DNA of 37,383 nt from DATKAB01 sp964542745 (lineage in GTDB: Bacteria; Eisenbacteria; RBG-16-71-46). Below, one piece after another: positions 1 through 10,220 of this stretch; within the stretch, counting starts at the first letter, position 1, and each line of letters starts with the position of its first letter. The notes beneath the pieces were generated by a model, which ran no database searches, was not told where the DNA came from, and worked only from the letters and a program-made list of their open reading frames with translations. The position numbers were made by a program, and so were the translations under genes. The stretch lies in contig CAZIVR010000025.1 of NCBI GenBank assembly GCA_964542745.1, positions 1-37,383 of the forward strand. Direction: 5' to 3'.

Positions 1-2
1 CT

Positions 3-860
3 CCCGCGGCGGGCCCGGCCGGCCGCGCGCCGCTCGACGCCGCGATCGAGCCCCCCGCCACGCCGTGGCGCGCCCGGCTCCACGAGATCATTTACGAGGC
101 CGACACGCCCGCGGGCAAGGCCTTCGACGTGGTGCTCATCGTCATGATCCTGATGAGCGTCGCGGTCGTGATGCTCGACAGCATCCGGGACGTGCGGTCG
201 CGCTACGGTCCGCTGCTGGTCGCGATCGAGTGGGGGCTGACCCTCGCCTTCTCGGTCGAGTACACGCTCCGGCTCGCCTGCGTGCGCCGCCCGCTCAGCT
301 ACGCGCGCAGCTTCTTCGGCATCGTGGACCTGCTCGCGGTGCTGCCGACCTACCTGAGCCTGCTGCTGCCCGGCAGCCAGTCGCTGCTGGTGGTGCGCTT
401 CCTGCGCCTGCTCCGGGTGTTTCGGGTGTTCAAGCTCGCCGAGTACGTCCACGAGGCGCAGGTGCTGCGGGTGGCGCTCGGCGCGAGCCGCCGCAAGATC
501 TCCGTGTTCTTCCTCTCGGTGCTCACCCTGGTCGTGATCATCGGCGCGGTCATGTACCTGGTCGAGGGAGAAGCGAGCGGATACACGAGCATTCCGCGCA
601 GCGTGTACTGGACCATCGTCACGCTCACCACCGTGGGCTACGGCGACATCACGCCGCGCACCCCGCTCGGGCAGGTGCTGGCTTCGGTCGTGATGCTGAT
701 CGGCTACTCGATCATCGCCGTGCCGACCGGGATCGTCACCGCCGAGATCTCGCGCGCCTACCCCGCGCGGGTCACCACCACCGCGTGCCCCGACTGCAGC
801 CGCGAGGGACACGATCCGGACGCCCGTCACTGCAAGTTCTGCGGCGGCCGGCTGGGCTGA
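3..860 (+). CDS. Voltage-gated K+ channel (Kv-like), 5' end outside window
   Basis: Inner-membrane ion channel of the bacterial Kv type. The frame is open to the left edge, and the codons before the first GTG (129) already encode the conserved pre-S1 segment (HEIIYEADTPAGKAFD), so the true start lies upstream of the window. Four hydrophobic voltage-sensor-like segments follow. The S4-like one has regularly spaced arginines (RFLRLLRVFRVFK). Then come the pore helix and the selectivity filter TTVGYGD, and a last membrane helix. The C-terminus is a short zinc ribbon (CPDC ... CKFC) in place of the usual RCK or cNMP domain. It is convergent with arsC, with a 9-base gap. Channel identity is certain from the filter; the gating ligand and the role of the ribbon are unknown. 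Confidence 0.93.
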   Translation, partial: PAAGPAGRAPLDAAIEPPATPWRARLHEIIYEADTPAGKAFDVVLIVMILMSVAVVMLDSIRDVRSRYGPLLVAIEWGLTLAFSVEYTLRLACVRRPLSYARSFFGIVDLLAVLPTYLSLLLPGSQSLLVVRFLRLLRVFRVFKLAEYVHEAQVLRVALGASRRKISVFFLSVLTLVVIIGAVMYLVEGEASGYTSIPRSVYWTIVTLTTVGYGDITPRTPLGQVLASVVMLIGYSIIAVPTGIVTAEISRAYPARVTTTACPDCSREGHDPDARHCKFCGGRLG

Positions 861-869
861 CGCGGCCGG

Positions 870-1292
870 TCAGCCCTCGCGGGAAGCGGAGTTCGCGAGC
901 TCCCGCAGCAGGCCGGCCACCCGCGATTCGATCGCGTCGCGCACCGCGCGGAAGCCGTCGTCGTCCAGGTCGCGCGGGTCGGGCAGTTCCCAGTCGAGGC
1001 GGCGCCGCGCGGGCAGGTGGGGGCAGGCGTCGCCGCAGCCCATGGTCACCACCGCGTCCCACTCCGCGGCGGGCAGGTCGTCGAGGCTCTTCGACCGCTG
1101 CGCGCCGAGCTCCACGCCGCGCTCGCGCATGAAGGCGATCGCCCGCGGGTTCACGCGGCCCGACGGCCGGGAGCCCGCGCTGAAGGCGGCGACCCGGCCG
1201 CCCGAGAGGGCGCGCGCGAACCCTTCCGCCATCTGGGAGCGGTTGGAGTTCTCGACGCAGACGAACAGCACGTGCGGGAGGGAATCGCCCAT
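870..1292 (-). CDS. arsC: Arsenate reductase, low-MW phosphatase (thioredoxin-linked) type
   Basis: Cytoplasmic protein of 140 residues in the low-molecular-weight protein-tyrosine-phosphatase fold. The N-terminal P-loop CVENSNRS fits CX5R, with the catalytic Cys near residue 12. Further cysteines in MGCGDACP near residue 85 match the resolving pair used by thioredoxin-coupled ArsC, which reduces arsenate to arsenite. The C-terminal Asp of the DPRD segment (WELPDPRD) is the expected general acid. The length is typical. No arsR, arsB or acr3 gene lies beside it, so it is an orphan here. It starts with ATG and is divergent from the methyltransferase gene. A true tyrosine phosphatase is the alternative, but the extra cysteines favour ArsC. 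Confidence 0.87.
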   Translation of the reverse strand: MGDSLPHVLFVCVENSNRSQMAEGFARALSGGRVAAFSAGSRPSGRVNPRAIAFMRERGVELGAQRSKSLDDLPAAEWDAVVTMGCGDACPHLPARRRLDWELPDPRDLDDDGFRAVRDAIESRVAGLLRELANSASREG

Positions 1293-1333
1293 GGCGCGTG
1301 CGCGCAGCGTACCAGACGGGTAGGCTGCGGCTC

Positions 1334-2008
1334 ATGCTGAGGCGGGTCGGGAGATTCCTTCAGACCGTGGGCCGCGAGGGCCCCGCGCGGGCCGTGCGGC
1401 TCGCGCTGCACCGCGCCGAGTCGGCGCGCTGGGAGCGCTCGCTCGGCGTCGAGACCGCCGGCGACCACCGGCTCGACAGCGAAGGCCTCGGCGGCCCGGA
1501 TCACCACGACCACTCGCCCTCGAGCGTGCCGGACCTGCGGCGGGCGCTGCGCCTCGTGCGCGGCGCGCCCGAGCGCCACGTGTTCCTCGACTTCGGCGCG
1601 GGCCGCGGGCGCGCGGCGCTGATGGCGGCGACCCTGCCGTTCCGCCGGGTGATCGGGGTGGAGCTCTCCCCGCGGCTGGTGGAGGTGGCGCGGCGCAACC
1701 TGGAGCGCGCGCGCCCGCACCTGCGGTGCCGGGAGGTCGAGTTCGTGGAGGCGAGCGCCGACCGCTACGCGATCCCGCCCGACGTCACGATCGCCTACTT
1801 CTACAATCCCTTCGGCGGCGAGGTGCTGGCCCGGGTGATCGAGAACCTCCGCGGTTCGCTGCTCGCGGCCCCGCGGCCGCTGGCGATCCTGTTCGCCACG
1901 CCGGAGCGCTTCGAGCGGGCGATCACCGGGGCTCCGTGGATCCGGGCGCGCGCCGAGTTCACCGGCCTGAGGCGCCACATCCTCTACGAGTGCGCGCCGC
2001 CCGGGTGA
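1334..2008 (+). CDS. Class I SAM-dependent methyltransferase
   Basis: Cytoplasmic protein of about 224 residues from the ATG at 1334; an in-frame GTG at 1298 would add 12 residues but sits only 5 bases from the arsC start. Motif I (LDFGAGRGRA) binds S-adenosylmethionine, followed by the acidic ribose-binding residue in VIGVELS. A motif IV-like YNPFGG follows about 60 residues later. The first about 65 residues are Arg- and His-rich and match nothing I recognise. Substrate unknown. It ends 7 bases before the convergent GlnRS gene. The Rossmann methyltransferase class is well supported; a specific role cannot be given. Confidence 0.8.
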   Translation: MLRRVGRFLQTVGREGPARAVRLALHRAESARWERSLGVETAGDHRLDSEGLGGPDHHDHSPSSVPDLRRALRLVRGAPERHVFLDFGAGRGRAALMAATLPFRRVIGVELSPRLVEVARRNLERARPHLRCREVEFVEASADRYAIPPDVTIAYFYNPFGGEVLARVIENLRGSLLAAPRPLAILFATPERFERAITGAPWIRARAEFTGLRRHILYECAPPG

Positions 2009-2015
2009 GCGGCCG

Positions 2016-3848
<1,833 letters not shown>

Positions 3849-3897
3849 GGGAGCGACAGAAGATCGGGGATTCGCCGCCCCCTGTCCAGCCCGGCGC

Positions 3898-3918
3898 CCC
3901 GCGGGCTCAGCCCGCGGG
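3898..3918. other. Perfect 9-bp inverted repeat around a stop codon
   Basis: CCCGCGGGC-TCA-GCCCGCGGG. The 3-base loop is exactly the stop codon of the FAD oxidoreductase on the minus strand. It could slow the ribosome or RNA polymerase at the boundary before glnS, but it has no U-tract, so rho-independent termination is unlikely. Confidence 0.45.
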
Positions 3919-5340
3919 AAGGATGTTCTTGTTGCTCCGGAACACGTTGTCCGGATCCCAGCGCGCCTTGATCTCGCCGAGCCGGGCGAGGTTCGCGCCG
4001 AGCGCGTCGCGGATGCGGTCGGCGCCGTCCTCTTCGGTGAGGAAGTTGAGGTAGGTGCCGCCCGTCGAGAAGCGGCGCAGGTCGCGCCACGCGGCACGGG
4101 CCCACTCGACGTGCTCGGCGTCCTCGCCCGCCGCCTCCCAGGAGGCCGTGATGTTGAGCACCCAGCGCGCGTCGCGGTTCCCGACCGCGGAGTGGTCGGC
4201 CGGCAGGTCGCCGATCGCGCCGCCGAGCGCGAAGCACAGCACCGCGGAGTGGGGGGAGCGGATGCGCGAGGCGTGCTCGATCGCCCCCGCGACCAGTTCC
4301 GGCGCGAGTTCCGGGAGGTACTCGGACTTCCAGTAGTAGCGCCGGCCCTTGGGCTGGGTCGCGTCGATCAGGCTCTGCTGCGAGGTGTACGGCCGGCGCT
4401 GCACGACGTCGCCCGCGAGCCCGCCGAGGTCGCGGAACGGCGCGACCAGCCGCTCGCCCTCCGCCACGCTCCCCGAGTGGCAGTAGAACAGCGCGAACAC
4501 GGGCTTCCCGTGCAGCTCCTTCCGGATCCACGGGGCGGGCGGCGCGGGGCGGAGCGCGATCGCCACGGTCAGCTCGCGGGGCGCCGCGGCCATCACCTCG
4601 CGGACCCGCGCCAGCCCTTCGGCGGCGCGCTCCACGGGCCAGGCGAGAGCGCCGGCGTAGATCTCGGGACCCACGGGGAAGAGGCGGTACTCGAAGCTGG
4701 TCGCGACGCCGAAGTTCCCGCCGCCGCCCCGCAGTCCCCAGAACAGGTCGGGGTGCTCGCGCTCGCTGGCGCGCACCACGCGGCCGTCGGCGGTCACCAC
4801 GGTCACCGACAGCGTCTGGTCCGAGGTCCAGCCGAACCGCCGCGAGAGATACCCGAACCCGCCGCCGAGCGTAAGCCCGGCGATGCCGGTGGCCGAGACG
4901 AAGCCGAGCACCGCGGCGAGCCCGTGCACCTGGGTCTCGCGATCCACGTCGCCGAGCAGGCAGCCCGCCTGCGCCTGGGCGATGCGCGCGACCGGGTCCA
5001 CCCACACGCCGCGCATCAGGGAGAGGTCGAGCATCACCGCGTCGTCGGCGGTGGCGAGTCCGGCGATGTTGTGGCCGCCGCCCTTGATGCACAGCACGCG
5101 ACCCTGCTCGCGGGCGAAGGCGATGCCCGCGGCCACGTCGGCGGCGCCGAGGCAGCGCAGCACCACGGCCGGGTGCCGCTGGATCATCGCGTTCCAGACG
5201 GTGCGGGAATCCTCGTAGCCGGGCTCGCCGGGAAGCACGATCGGGCCGCGGTGGCGCGCGCGCAGGCCCTGGACCACGTCGGGGCCGAGGGGAGTCGCGG
5301 GTTTCGGGATCGCGGGGCCGGCGTCTCGCGAGGCGGTCAT
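3907..5340 (-). CDS. FAD-binding oxidoreductase, PCMH/berberine-bridge family
   Basis: Protein of 477 residues with the PCMH-type FAD domain and a C-terminal BBE segment. GGGHNIAG supplies the histidine that usually binds FAD through the 8-alpha carbon. LTLGGGFGYLSRRFG is the FAD-binding glycine loop, and DPDNVFRSNKNI near the end is the BBE signature. The second flavin-linking cysteine of bicovalent members is missing: SATGIAG replaces the expected GTC-type sequence, so one covalent link is expected. ATG 5340 is chosen because GGAGGAG lies 9 bases upstream; an in-frame start 18 codons earlier lacks this. No Tat or Sec signal is visible. Substrates in this family include oligosaccharides, alkaloids and phenolics; none can be assigned here. 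Confidence 0.85.
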   Translation of the reverse strand: MTASRDAGPAIPKPATPLGPDVVQGLRARHRGPIVLPGEPGYEDSRTVWNAMIQRHPAVVLRCLGAADVAAGIAFAREQGRVLCIKGGGHNIAGLATADDAVMLDLSLMRGVWVDPVARIAQAQAGCLLGDVDRETQVHGLAAVLGFVSATGIAGLTLGGGFGYLSRRFGWTSDQTLSVTVVTADGRVVRASEREHPDLFWGLRGGGGNFGVATSFEYRLFPVGPEIYAGALAWPVERAAEGLARVREVMAAAPRELTVAIALRPAPPAPWIRKELHGKPVFALFYCHSGSVAEGERLVAPFRDLGGLAGDVVQRRPYTSQQSLIDATQPKGRRYYWKSEYLPELAPELVAGAIEHASRIRSPHSAVLCFALGGAIGDLPADHSAVGNRDARWVLNITASWEAAGEDAEHVEWARAAWRDLRRFSTGGTYLNFLTEEDGADRIRDALGANLARLGEIKARWDPDNVFRSNKNILPAG

Positions 5341-5426
5341 TCGACGAGATCTCCTCCGGGGTCGGGATGGCGTCGGGCCGGGACCCTCCGGCATGACGGC
5401 CCGACTCTAGATCCTGCGCCCGCGGC

Positions 5427-5456
5427 TTGCGAGCCGAAATCGGCGCGGGCTAGTGT
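5427..5456 (+). promoter_or_regulatory. Probable sigma-70 promoter of the lipoprotein gene
   Basis: TTGCGA, 18-base spacer, TAGTGT. Expected transcription start near 5463, 38 bases before the ATG. The same TAG/TAA-type -10 recurs at other promoters in this window. Confidence 0.5.
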
Positions 5457-5500
5457 GGGCCCCGACGCACCGCTCCCGCCACTCCCTCGACGAGGTACCC

Positions 5501-5857
5501 ATGTCCCGTTTTCCGTTGGCCCGCGGCGCCGCCGCCGCGCTCGTGGCGCTCGCGCTGGTGGCCGGCTGCAAGGGCGGTCCAGAAGTCACTCCGATCAAGA
5601 CCCTGCTCGACGATCCCTCGCGCTTCGACCGGAAGACGGTGAGGATCGCCGGCGAGGTCACCCGCTCGCTCGGCATCCTCGGCTACGGCGCCTACCAGGT
5701 GGACGACGGCACCGGCTCGCTGCCCGTGGTGACGAAGGAAGGCGGCGCCCCGCGCCAGGGGGCGAAGGTGGGGGTGGAGGGCGAGTTCCGTGCCGCCTTC
5801 ACGCTCGGCGCCGAGTCCGGCGCGGTGCTGATGGAGAAGCGGCGCTCGACACCCTGA
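5501..5857 (+). CDS. Small lipoprotein, probable OB-fold
   Basis: Protein of 118 residues. A short basic N-terminus, a hydrophobic stretch and the lipobox LVAGC give a lipidated mature protein starting at the Cys near residue 23. The mature part reads like a small OB-fold: a short helix (LLDDPSRFDRKTV), then strands RIAGEV, GAYQVDDGTG, LPVV and KVGVEGEF. Similar OB-fold lipoproteins are annotated as tRNA-anti-like or nucleic-acid-binding, but no ligand can be given. GAGG precedes the ATG by 5 bases. It is a single-gene unit between its own promoter and the hairpin at 5878. Function unknown. Confidence 0.72.
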   Translation: MSRFPLARGAAAALVALALVAGCKGGPEVTPIKTLLDDPSRFDRKTVRIAGEVTRSLGILGYGAYQVDDGTGSLPVVTKEGGAPRQGAKVGVEGEFRAAFTLGAESGAVLMEKRRSTP

Positions 5858-5877
5858 GGGCGACTGCCGGAAAGACG

Positions 5878-5912
5878 ACGGGGCGCGCGGGAAGGAATCC
5901 CGCGCGCCCCGT
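5878..5912. terminator. Strong hairpin between convergent genes
   Basis: A perfect 15-bp stem (arms 5878-5892 and 5898-5912) with a 5-base loop. It lies 21 bases after the lipoprotein gene and 39 bases after the end of the pilin operon coming the other way, so it can serve both strands. There is no long U-tract, only GTTCGTT on the plus strand. Confidence 0.7.
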
Positions 5913-5950
5913 TCGTTGCGATCGCCGCGGCCATCGGCCCCGAGCCGCGA

Positions 5951-7204
5951 TCAGTCGAGCGGCACCTGCCGCCAGGACAGCGTGACGAACTGGCCGCTGG
6001 CCTTGGCCAGCGCCTGCTGGATGGCGTCGCCGCTGTAGAGCACCGTCGCGCCGCCGTTCGCCTTGAGCTCGGTGCTTCCGCGTACGATGAGGGCGCCCAG
6101 GATCCAGGCCGAGCCGTTGAGCTTGAGGTCACCCTCGACGTAGACCAGGCCACGGTAGGTGAAGGTGCTGTTGAGCGTGAGGTCGCCGTCCACGTACAGG
6201 AACCCTTCGCCCTGCTTCCCGTGGAACGCGAAGGAGCCCGAGCGGTCCTGGGTGGTCGAGTTGTTGTCGAGGTAAACCATTCCGTTGATGTTGGACGGCT
6301 CGGTCGCGCGCGGCGCGCCGATCCACTGGTAGAACTCCGCCTGGCTCATGGTCAGGCTCTCCCAGGGTCCCGCATAGAAGCCGGTCTGGGACTGCTGCAT
6401 CGAGCTCGGCGATCCGAACGGCTGGGCAGCGCCGCCGTTGTTGATGACACCGGTCGTCCAGATCCCCACCAGGTCGGAACTCCCCAGTTCCCAGCGGTTC
6501 AGACCGGGGTTCTCATTGCAGCCTCCCGGCACGCTGCGCCCCGGGTCCCCGGCGTTGGTCGGGGTGTCCACCGAGTGGTTGTAGCCGCAGATCACGGCGT
6601 TGCCCGTGAACTTGACGTTCACATTGGCCGCGACGGCGGCCTTGATGTTGAGCACGAACGGCTTGAGGATCGCCTCCGTCACGATGCGCGCCCGATTGGC
6701 GCCCTTCTGCCCCGTGGACGTGATCCGGTAGATCGGCAGGCCCGTCGTGGTCTGGACGGGAGGGTTCTTCGTCGTGTCGTACCGGTAGATCACGGTCCTG
6801 GCGGAGTTGGTCTTGAACTCGACCGTCAGGGCGTCCTTGCTCTTGGTCGCGGTGCTGTAGGTCAGCCACGCGCCCGCGGGCTGCTTCGTCTCCACCGCGA
6901 CCGAGTCCGTGCCCAGCACCGGCACGCTGCCCGCCGTGGTCAGGAAGATCTGAGCCACCGCGCGAGGGTTCGTGGGGGGCAGCACGATGTCGGAATTGCG
7001 CAGGCGCGCCATGGCCTCGCCGACGCCCGCTTCCGCGAAGTTGAGCGCCTGGGCGTCGCGAACGTCGTGGCCCGTGAGCTTGCGCTCCACGTTGAGACTG
7101 GTCATGAGGAGGATCGCGATCACCGCGACGACCAGCAGCGAGACGAGCGCCATCACCAGGGCGATGCCCCGCTCGCCACCCCGCTCCCGGAATCCCGTTT
7201 CCAT
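5951..7204 (-). CDS. pilX: PilX-like minor prepilin
   Basis: Protein of 417 residues, last gene of the pilin operon. The N-terminus (ERGIALVMALVSLL) is the PilX_N class III signal with one membrane helix. Predicted cleavage is after the Gly in ERG, and the +5 Glu is absent, as is common in PilX and GspK. It is followed by the conserved helix DAQALNFAEAGVGEAMARL. The C-terminal 110 residues are regular Gly/Leu-rich strands (LYVDGDLTLN, VYVEGDLKLN, LIVRGSTELKA) that look like a short beta-helix, typical of PilX in delta-like lineages. TAGGAG, formed with the stop codon of the upstream gene, is its ribosome site, and the gap is 9 bases. Known role of the family: pilus-tip priming and pilus-pilus contact. 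Confidence 0.85.
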   Translation of the reverse strand: METGFRERGGERGIALVMALVSLLVVAVIAILLMTSLNVERKLTGHDVRDAQALNFAEAGVGEAMARLRNSDIVLPPTNPRAVAQIFLTTAGSVPVLGTDSVAVETKQPAGAWLTYSTATKSKDALTVEFKTNSARTVIYRYDTTKNPPVQTTTGLPIYRITSTGQKGANRARIVTEAILKPFVLNIKAAVAANVNVKFTGNAVICGYNHSVDTPTNAGDPGRSVPGGCNENPGLNRWELGSSDLVGIWTTGVINNGGAAQPFGSPSSMQQSQTGFYAGPWESLTMSQAEFYQWIGAPRATEPSNINGMVYLDNNSTTQDRSGSFAFHGKQGEGFLYVDGDLTLNSTFTYRGLVYVEGDLKLNGSAWILGALIVRGSTELKANGGATVLYSGDAIQQALAKASGQFVTLSWRQVPLD

Positions 7205-7213
7205 GGAGTTCTC

Positions 7214-10200
7214 CTATCGGATGAAGACGACCAGGGCGCCGGTCGTGGCCGAAACTTTGACGCCGGTGGCCAGGTCGGTGAGGTACGGCGGCGAGGCGCT
7301 CGGGTTGGTGCCGTAGTTGAAGTTCCCGGTGGTGATGGCCGGGACGAAATTCACGACCGAGCCGCCCGACGGGTCGGTGCCGGCGATCGGGAGCCCGAAC
7401 AGGTCCGTGTAGTAGATCTGGATGCCGCCGACGTAGCTGGTGGTCGTGGCACGCGAGCCCACGGCGACGTCGGCGCGGTTGGAGCCTCCGAGGTCCGCCA
7501 CCACGAGCGACTGAACGATGCCGTCGGCCGCCCGGGTCAGCGAGTTGACGAAGCCCCAGTTGGTCCCGGTCGTGCTCACGTTGCGCCACACCATCAGGTT
7601 TCCGCTTCCCAGGCCGCTCTGGGTGCCGGCGATGAGATCCACCCTCGTGTCGCCGTCGAGATCCAGGGCGCCCAGGCAGGTGACGATGTCGTTGGTGGAG
7701 CTGAGCGTCGCGCGATGGAGGAAGCGCGAGCCGTTCACCTTGCTGACGTTCTCGAAGATCATGATCTCGCCGCCCGACGCGCTGGTCTTGGTGCCCACGA
7801 TCAGGTCCTTGCGGCCGTCGGCGTTGAGGTCGGCCAGGATCATGGCGTTGACCTCGCCCAGCTTGTTGCCGGGAATGGATCCCGCACTGGGATAGATCTC
7901 CTGCTGCGAGAAGGTGGGCGACACCGCGTCGCTGTTCTGCCAGATCTCGATCGTGCCGCTGTTCGCGGTGGGCGACTTCGTGCCCACGATCAGGTCCGGC
8001 ATCGCGCCGCCCGCGCAGTCGAGCGACAGCACCGACTGCACGTCGCCGGCGTCCGTCGTGCGGTAGTTGAGCCCGGTGCTGTAGGTGGTGGGCAGGATGC
8101 CGTAGTTGCCGCTGGTGTTCTGGTTCAGCCACACGAAGAAGTTGCCGGAGGCCACGTTTTTGGTCCCGGAGACGACGTCCGGCCGCTTCTTCCAGGTCGC
8201 GTCGCTGTCGAGCGTGTCCACGGCCAGCGAAAGGACCGACTGGGGCGCGAGCCGGGTGTAGTCGGGCGTGGCGTTGAAGAGCGGCGTGTTGTTGTAGTCG
8301 TTGAACCAGACCGAGATGTTGTCGGTGGCCCCGGCGTCCGCGCCCAGGATCAGGTCGGTGTCGCCGTGGGCGTTCTGGGTCTGGTTGCCGTTCCAGTCCT
8401 TCTCGATCACGTCGGCCGCCGCGAGGCTGAGCACGCGCGCGGCGTTGAGCGTGATGACCGTGTAGGCGGCCACGCCGAAATTCTTCCCGGTCTGGCTGCT
8501 GCCGGCGGTCACCCACAGGCCGCCGATCGAGGTCGAGCCGGTGGGGAACTTCCCGGCGGGCGGGATCAGGTAGACGCTGTAGGGCTGCGTGCGGGGCGGA
8601 TCGTTGATGGGAACCGAGATGCTGTAGTCCCCGCTGGCGTTGGTGTACGCGTAGCCCAGCACGGTGACTCCGGCGTCCTTGGTGACCCCGACCCAGACGT
8701 TCTGGATCCCGGCCTCGCCGGACTGCCAGACGCCGTCGCGGTTGTTGTCGTTGAAGACCTTGCCGGCGATGGTGCCGGTCACCGACTTCTTGACGCCGAT
8801 CCGGATCGAGGCCGAATCGCCGTTGATCATGGTGCCGGTCACCGGGTAGGGCGTGGTGTTGACGATGTAGGTGTCGGGCAGGGCCACGGTGACGCTGAAG
8901 CCGCCGGGCGGCGAGAACAGGCGGGCGTTTCCGTAGTAATCGGTCACCGCGGTGACCGGGCCCGGGGTCAGGGTGGCGGGAATGCCGGAGATGCCCGGCT
9001 CGCCGGTGTCGTAGGCCCGGTTGTCATTCAGGTCTTCGAACACGTTCAGGTTCGCGTTGCCGCCGGGAAGCTTCCGGTCGGCGAACGATCGCGTGGTCGA
9101 GGCCGTCACGTTGACCACGAAGCTGTCGGGCGTGGTGGCCACGTAGTAGCCCGCCGGGGGCGTGTGCCGGAGCGTGTAGGTGCCGGCGTACACGCGGAAC
9201 TGGAAGGCGCCGTTCGAACCGGTGTAGGTGCTGTAGGGCCCGAACCGCACCTGGACGTTCGCCAGCCCCAGCTCGCCGCCGTCCTGGGCGAGGTTGCCGT
9301 TCAGGTCGTCGAAGACGTAGCCGGTCACCGAATACTGGGTGCCGCCGAAGTTCGGGATGTTGCGCATCGAGTTGACCTCGGTGCGCAGGATCGTCTCGGC
9401 GTAGTCGCCCTTCGAGTCCTTGGTCGCGCTGGGGGAGGCGACCTGCACGGTGATGCGCTCGATGTTGTTGAGCTGGGTCGTGGGCACCGGGCCGCTCGCC
9501 CAGTTCCAGGGGGTCGAGGAGCCCTTGAGGTACACGGTGAACATCGGCGGCACGGTGCCGCCGGGCTTGCGAAGGAGCGCGACCTGCTCGGTGGTCCCGC
9601 CGTTGTTCCCCGCGGCGTTGCCGGTCGAGTCGCCGTACACCTGGCGCAGCAGCACGAAGTCGTTCGGATTCGGCGTGCGGGCGGCGAGGGCCCCGTTGGG
9701 GTCGGCGAGGTCGTTGGCGTCCACGACCCCGTCGTTGTTCGCGTCGAGGGTGTAGCGGATCACTTCGGCGCCGGTGCGGTACTTGACCGGGGGCTGCCAC
9801 GCCGTGCCGTTGAGCGGGGCCGGCCGCGGGTTGCCGGTCGGATTGTAGGCGCGGGGCGGCGGGAAGGTGACCGAGAAGGTGTCGGGCCACTGGTTCATGT
9901 TGGCGTTGATCAGCACCTGGGTCGAATCGATGTAGGCGATCTGCGGCTGGGGCGCCCCCGGATAGTCGAGGTCGGCGCCGTAGCCGGCGGAGCGCAGGTC
10001 GTTGGCCAGCATGTCCAGCGCCGCACGGGCGCCCTGCGTGGACTCCATGCGGTTGGCGGTGGCCTGCTTGCTCTTGGAGCTCATGTAGACCATGAAGCCC
10101 AGGGAGCCCATCACCACGACCAGCACGGTCAGGGTGATGAGCAGTTCGACGAGCGTGAAGCCCCGGGCCGCGCCGGCAGCGGAGCGGGGGCTGGTCTTCG

Positions 10201-10216
10201 ACGGGGAGGAATGCAT
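7214..10216 (-). CDS. Giant PilW-like prepilin fused to SdrD-B-like domains and FG-GAP repeats
   Basis: Protein of 1000 residues, about three times a normal PilW. Residues 1-19 are a basic leader; G19|FTLVELLITL is a full prepilin cleavage site with Glu+5 and the membrane helix. A PilW-like pilin region follows to about 290, with a calcium-loop-like DANNDGVVDANDL at 158-170. Three SdrD-B/Cna-B-like domains sit at about 296-381, 388-475 and 478-582. Each starts with an Asp/Asn-rich loop and a GE.G motif (DDLNGN..., EDLNDN..., NDNNRDG...). The C-terminal about 400 residues carry six repeats centred on D(L/V)xxG(T/A/S) at 621, 680, 741, 804, 860 and 915, with DLNADG and DLDGD calcium loops, i.e. 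an FG-GAP/VCBS beta-propeller. It likely sits at the pilus or pseudopilus tip as an adhesin. There is no frameshift, and it starts 4 bases after pilV. Confidence 0.9.
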   Translation of the reverse strand: MHSSPSKTSPRSAAGAARGFTLVELLITLTVLVVVMGSLGFMVYMSSKSKQATANRMESTQGARAALDMLANDLRSAGYGADLDYPGAPQPQIAYIDSTQVLINANMNQWPDTFSVTFPPPRAYNPTGNPRPAPLNGTAWQPPVKYRTGAEVIRYTLDANNDGVVDANDLADPNGALAARTPNPNDFVLLRQVYGDSTGNAAGNNGGTTEQVALLRKPGGTVPPMFTVYLKGSSTPWNWASGPVPTTQLNNIERITVQVASPSATKDSKGDYAETILRTEVNSMRNIPNFGGTQYSVTGYVFDDLNGNLAQDGGELGLANVQVRFGPYSTYTGSNGAFQFRVYAGTYTLRHTPPAGYYVATTPDSFVVNVTASTTRSFADRKLPGGNANLNVFEDLNDNRAYDTGEPGISGIPATLTPGPVTAVTDYYGNARLFSPPGGFSVTVALPDTYIVNTTPYPVTGTMINGDSASIRIGVKKSVTGTIAGKVFNDNNRDGVWQSGEAGIQNVWVGVTKDAGVTVLGYAYTNASGDYSISVPINDPPRTQPYSVYLIPPAGKFPTGSTSIGGLWVTAGSSQTGKNFGVAAYTVITLNAARVLSLAAADVIEKDWNGNQTQNAHGDTDLILGADAGATDNISVWFNDYNNTPLFNATPDYTRLAPQSVLSLAVDTLDSDATWKKRPDVVSGTKNVASGNFFVWLNQNTSGNYGILPTTYSTGLNYRTTDAGDVQSVLSLDCAGGAMPDLIVGTKSPTANSGTIEIWQNSDAVSPTFSQQEIYPSAGSIPGNKLGEVNAMILADLNADGRKDLIVGTKTSASGGEIMIFENVSKVNGSRFLHRATLSSTNDIVTCLGALDLDGDTRVDLIAGTQSGLGSGNLMVWRNVSTTGTNWGFVNSLTRAADGIVQSLVVADLGGSNRADVAVGSRATTTSYVGGIQIYYTDLFGLPIAGTDPSGGSVVNFVPAITTGNFNYGTNPSASPPYLTDLATGVKVSATTGALVVFIR

Positions 10217-10220
10217 GGGA

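Noticed and set aside
1298..1333. GTG at 1298 as start of the methyltransferase
   Set aside because: It lies 5 bases from the divergent arsC start and leaves no room for a ribosome site; ATG 1334 gives a plausible N-terminus.
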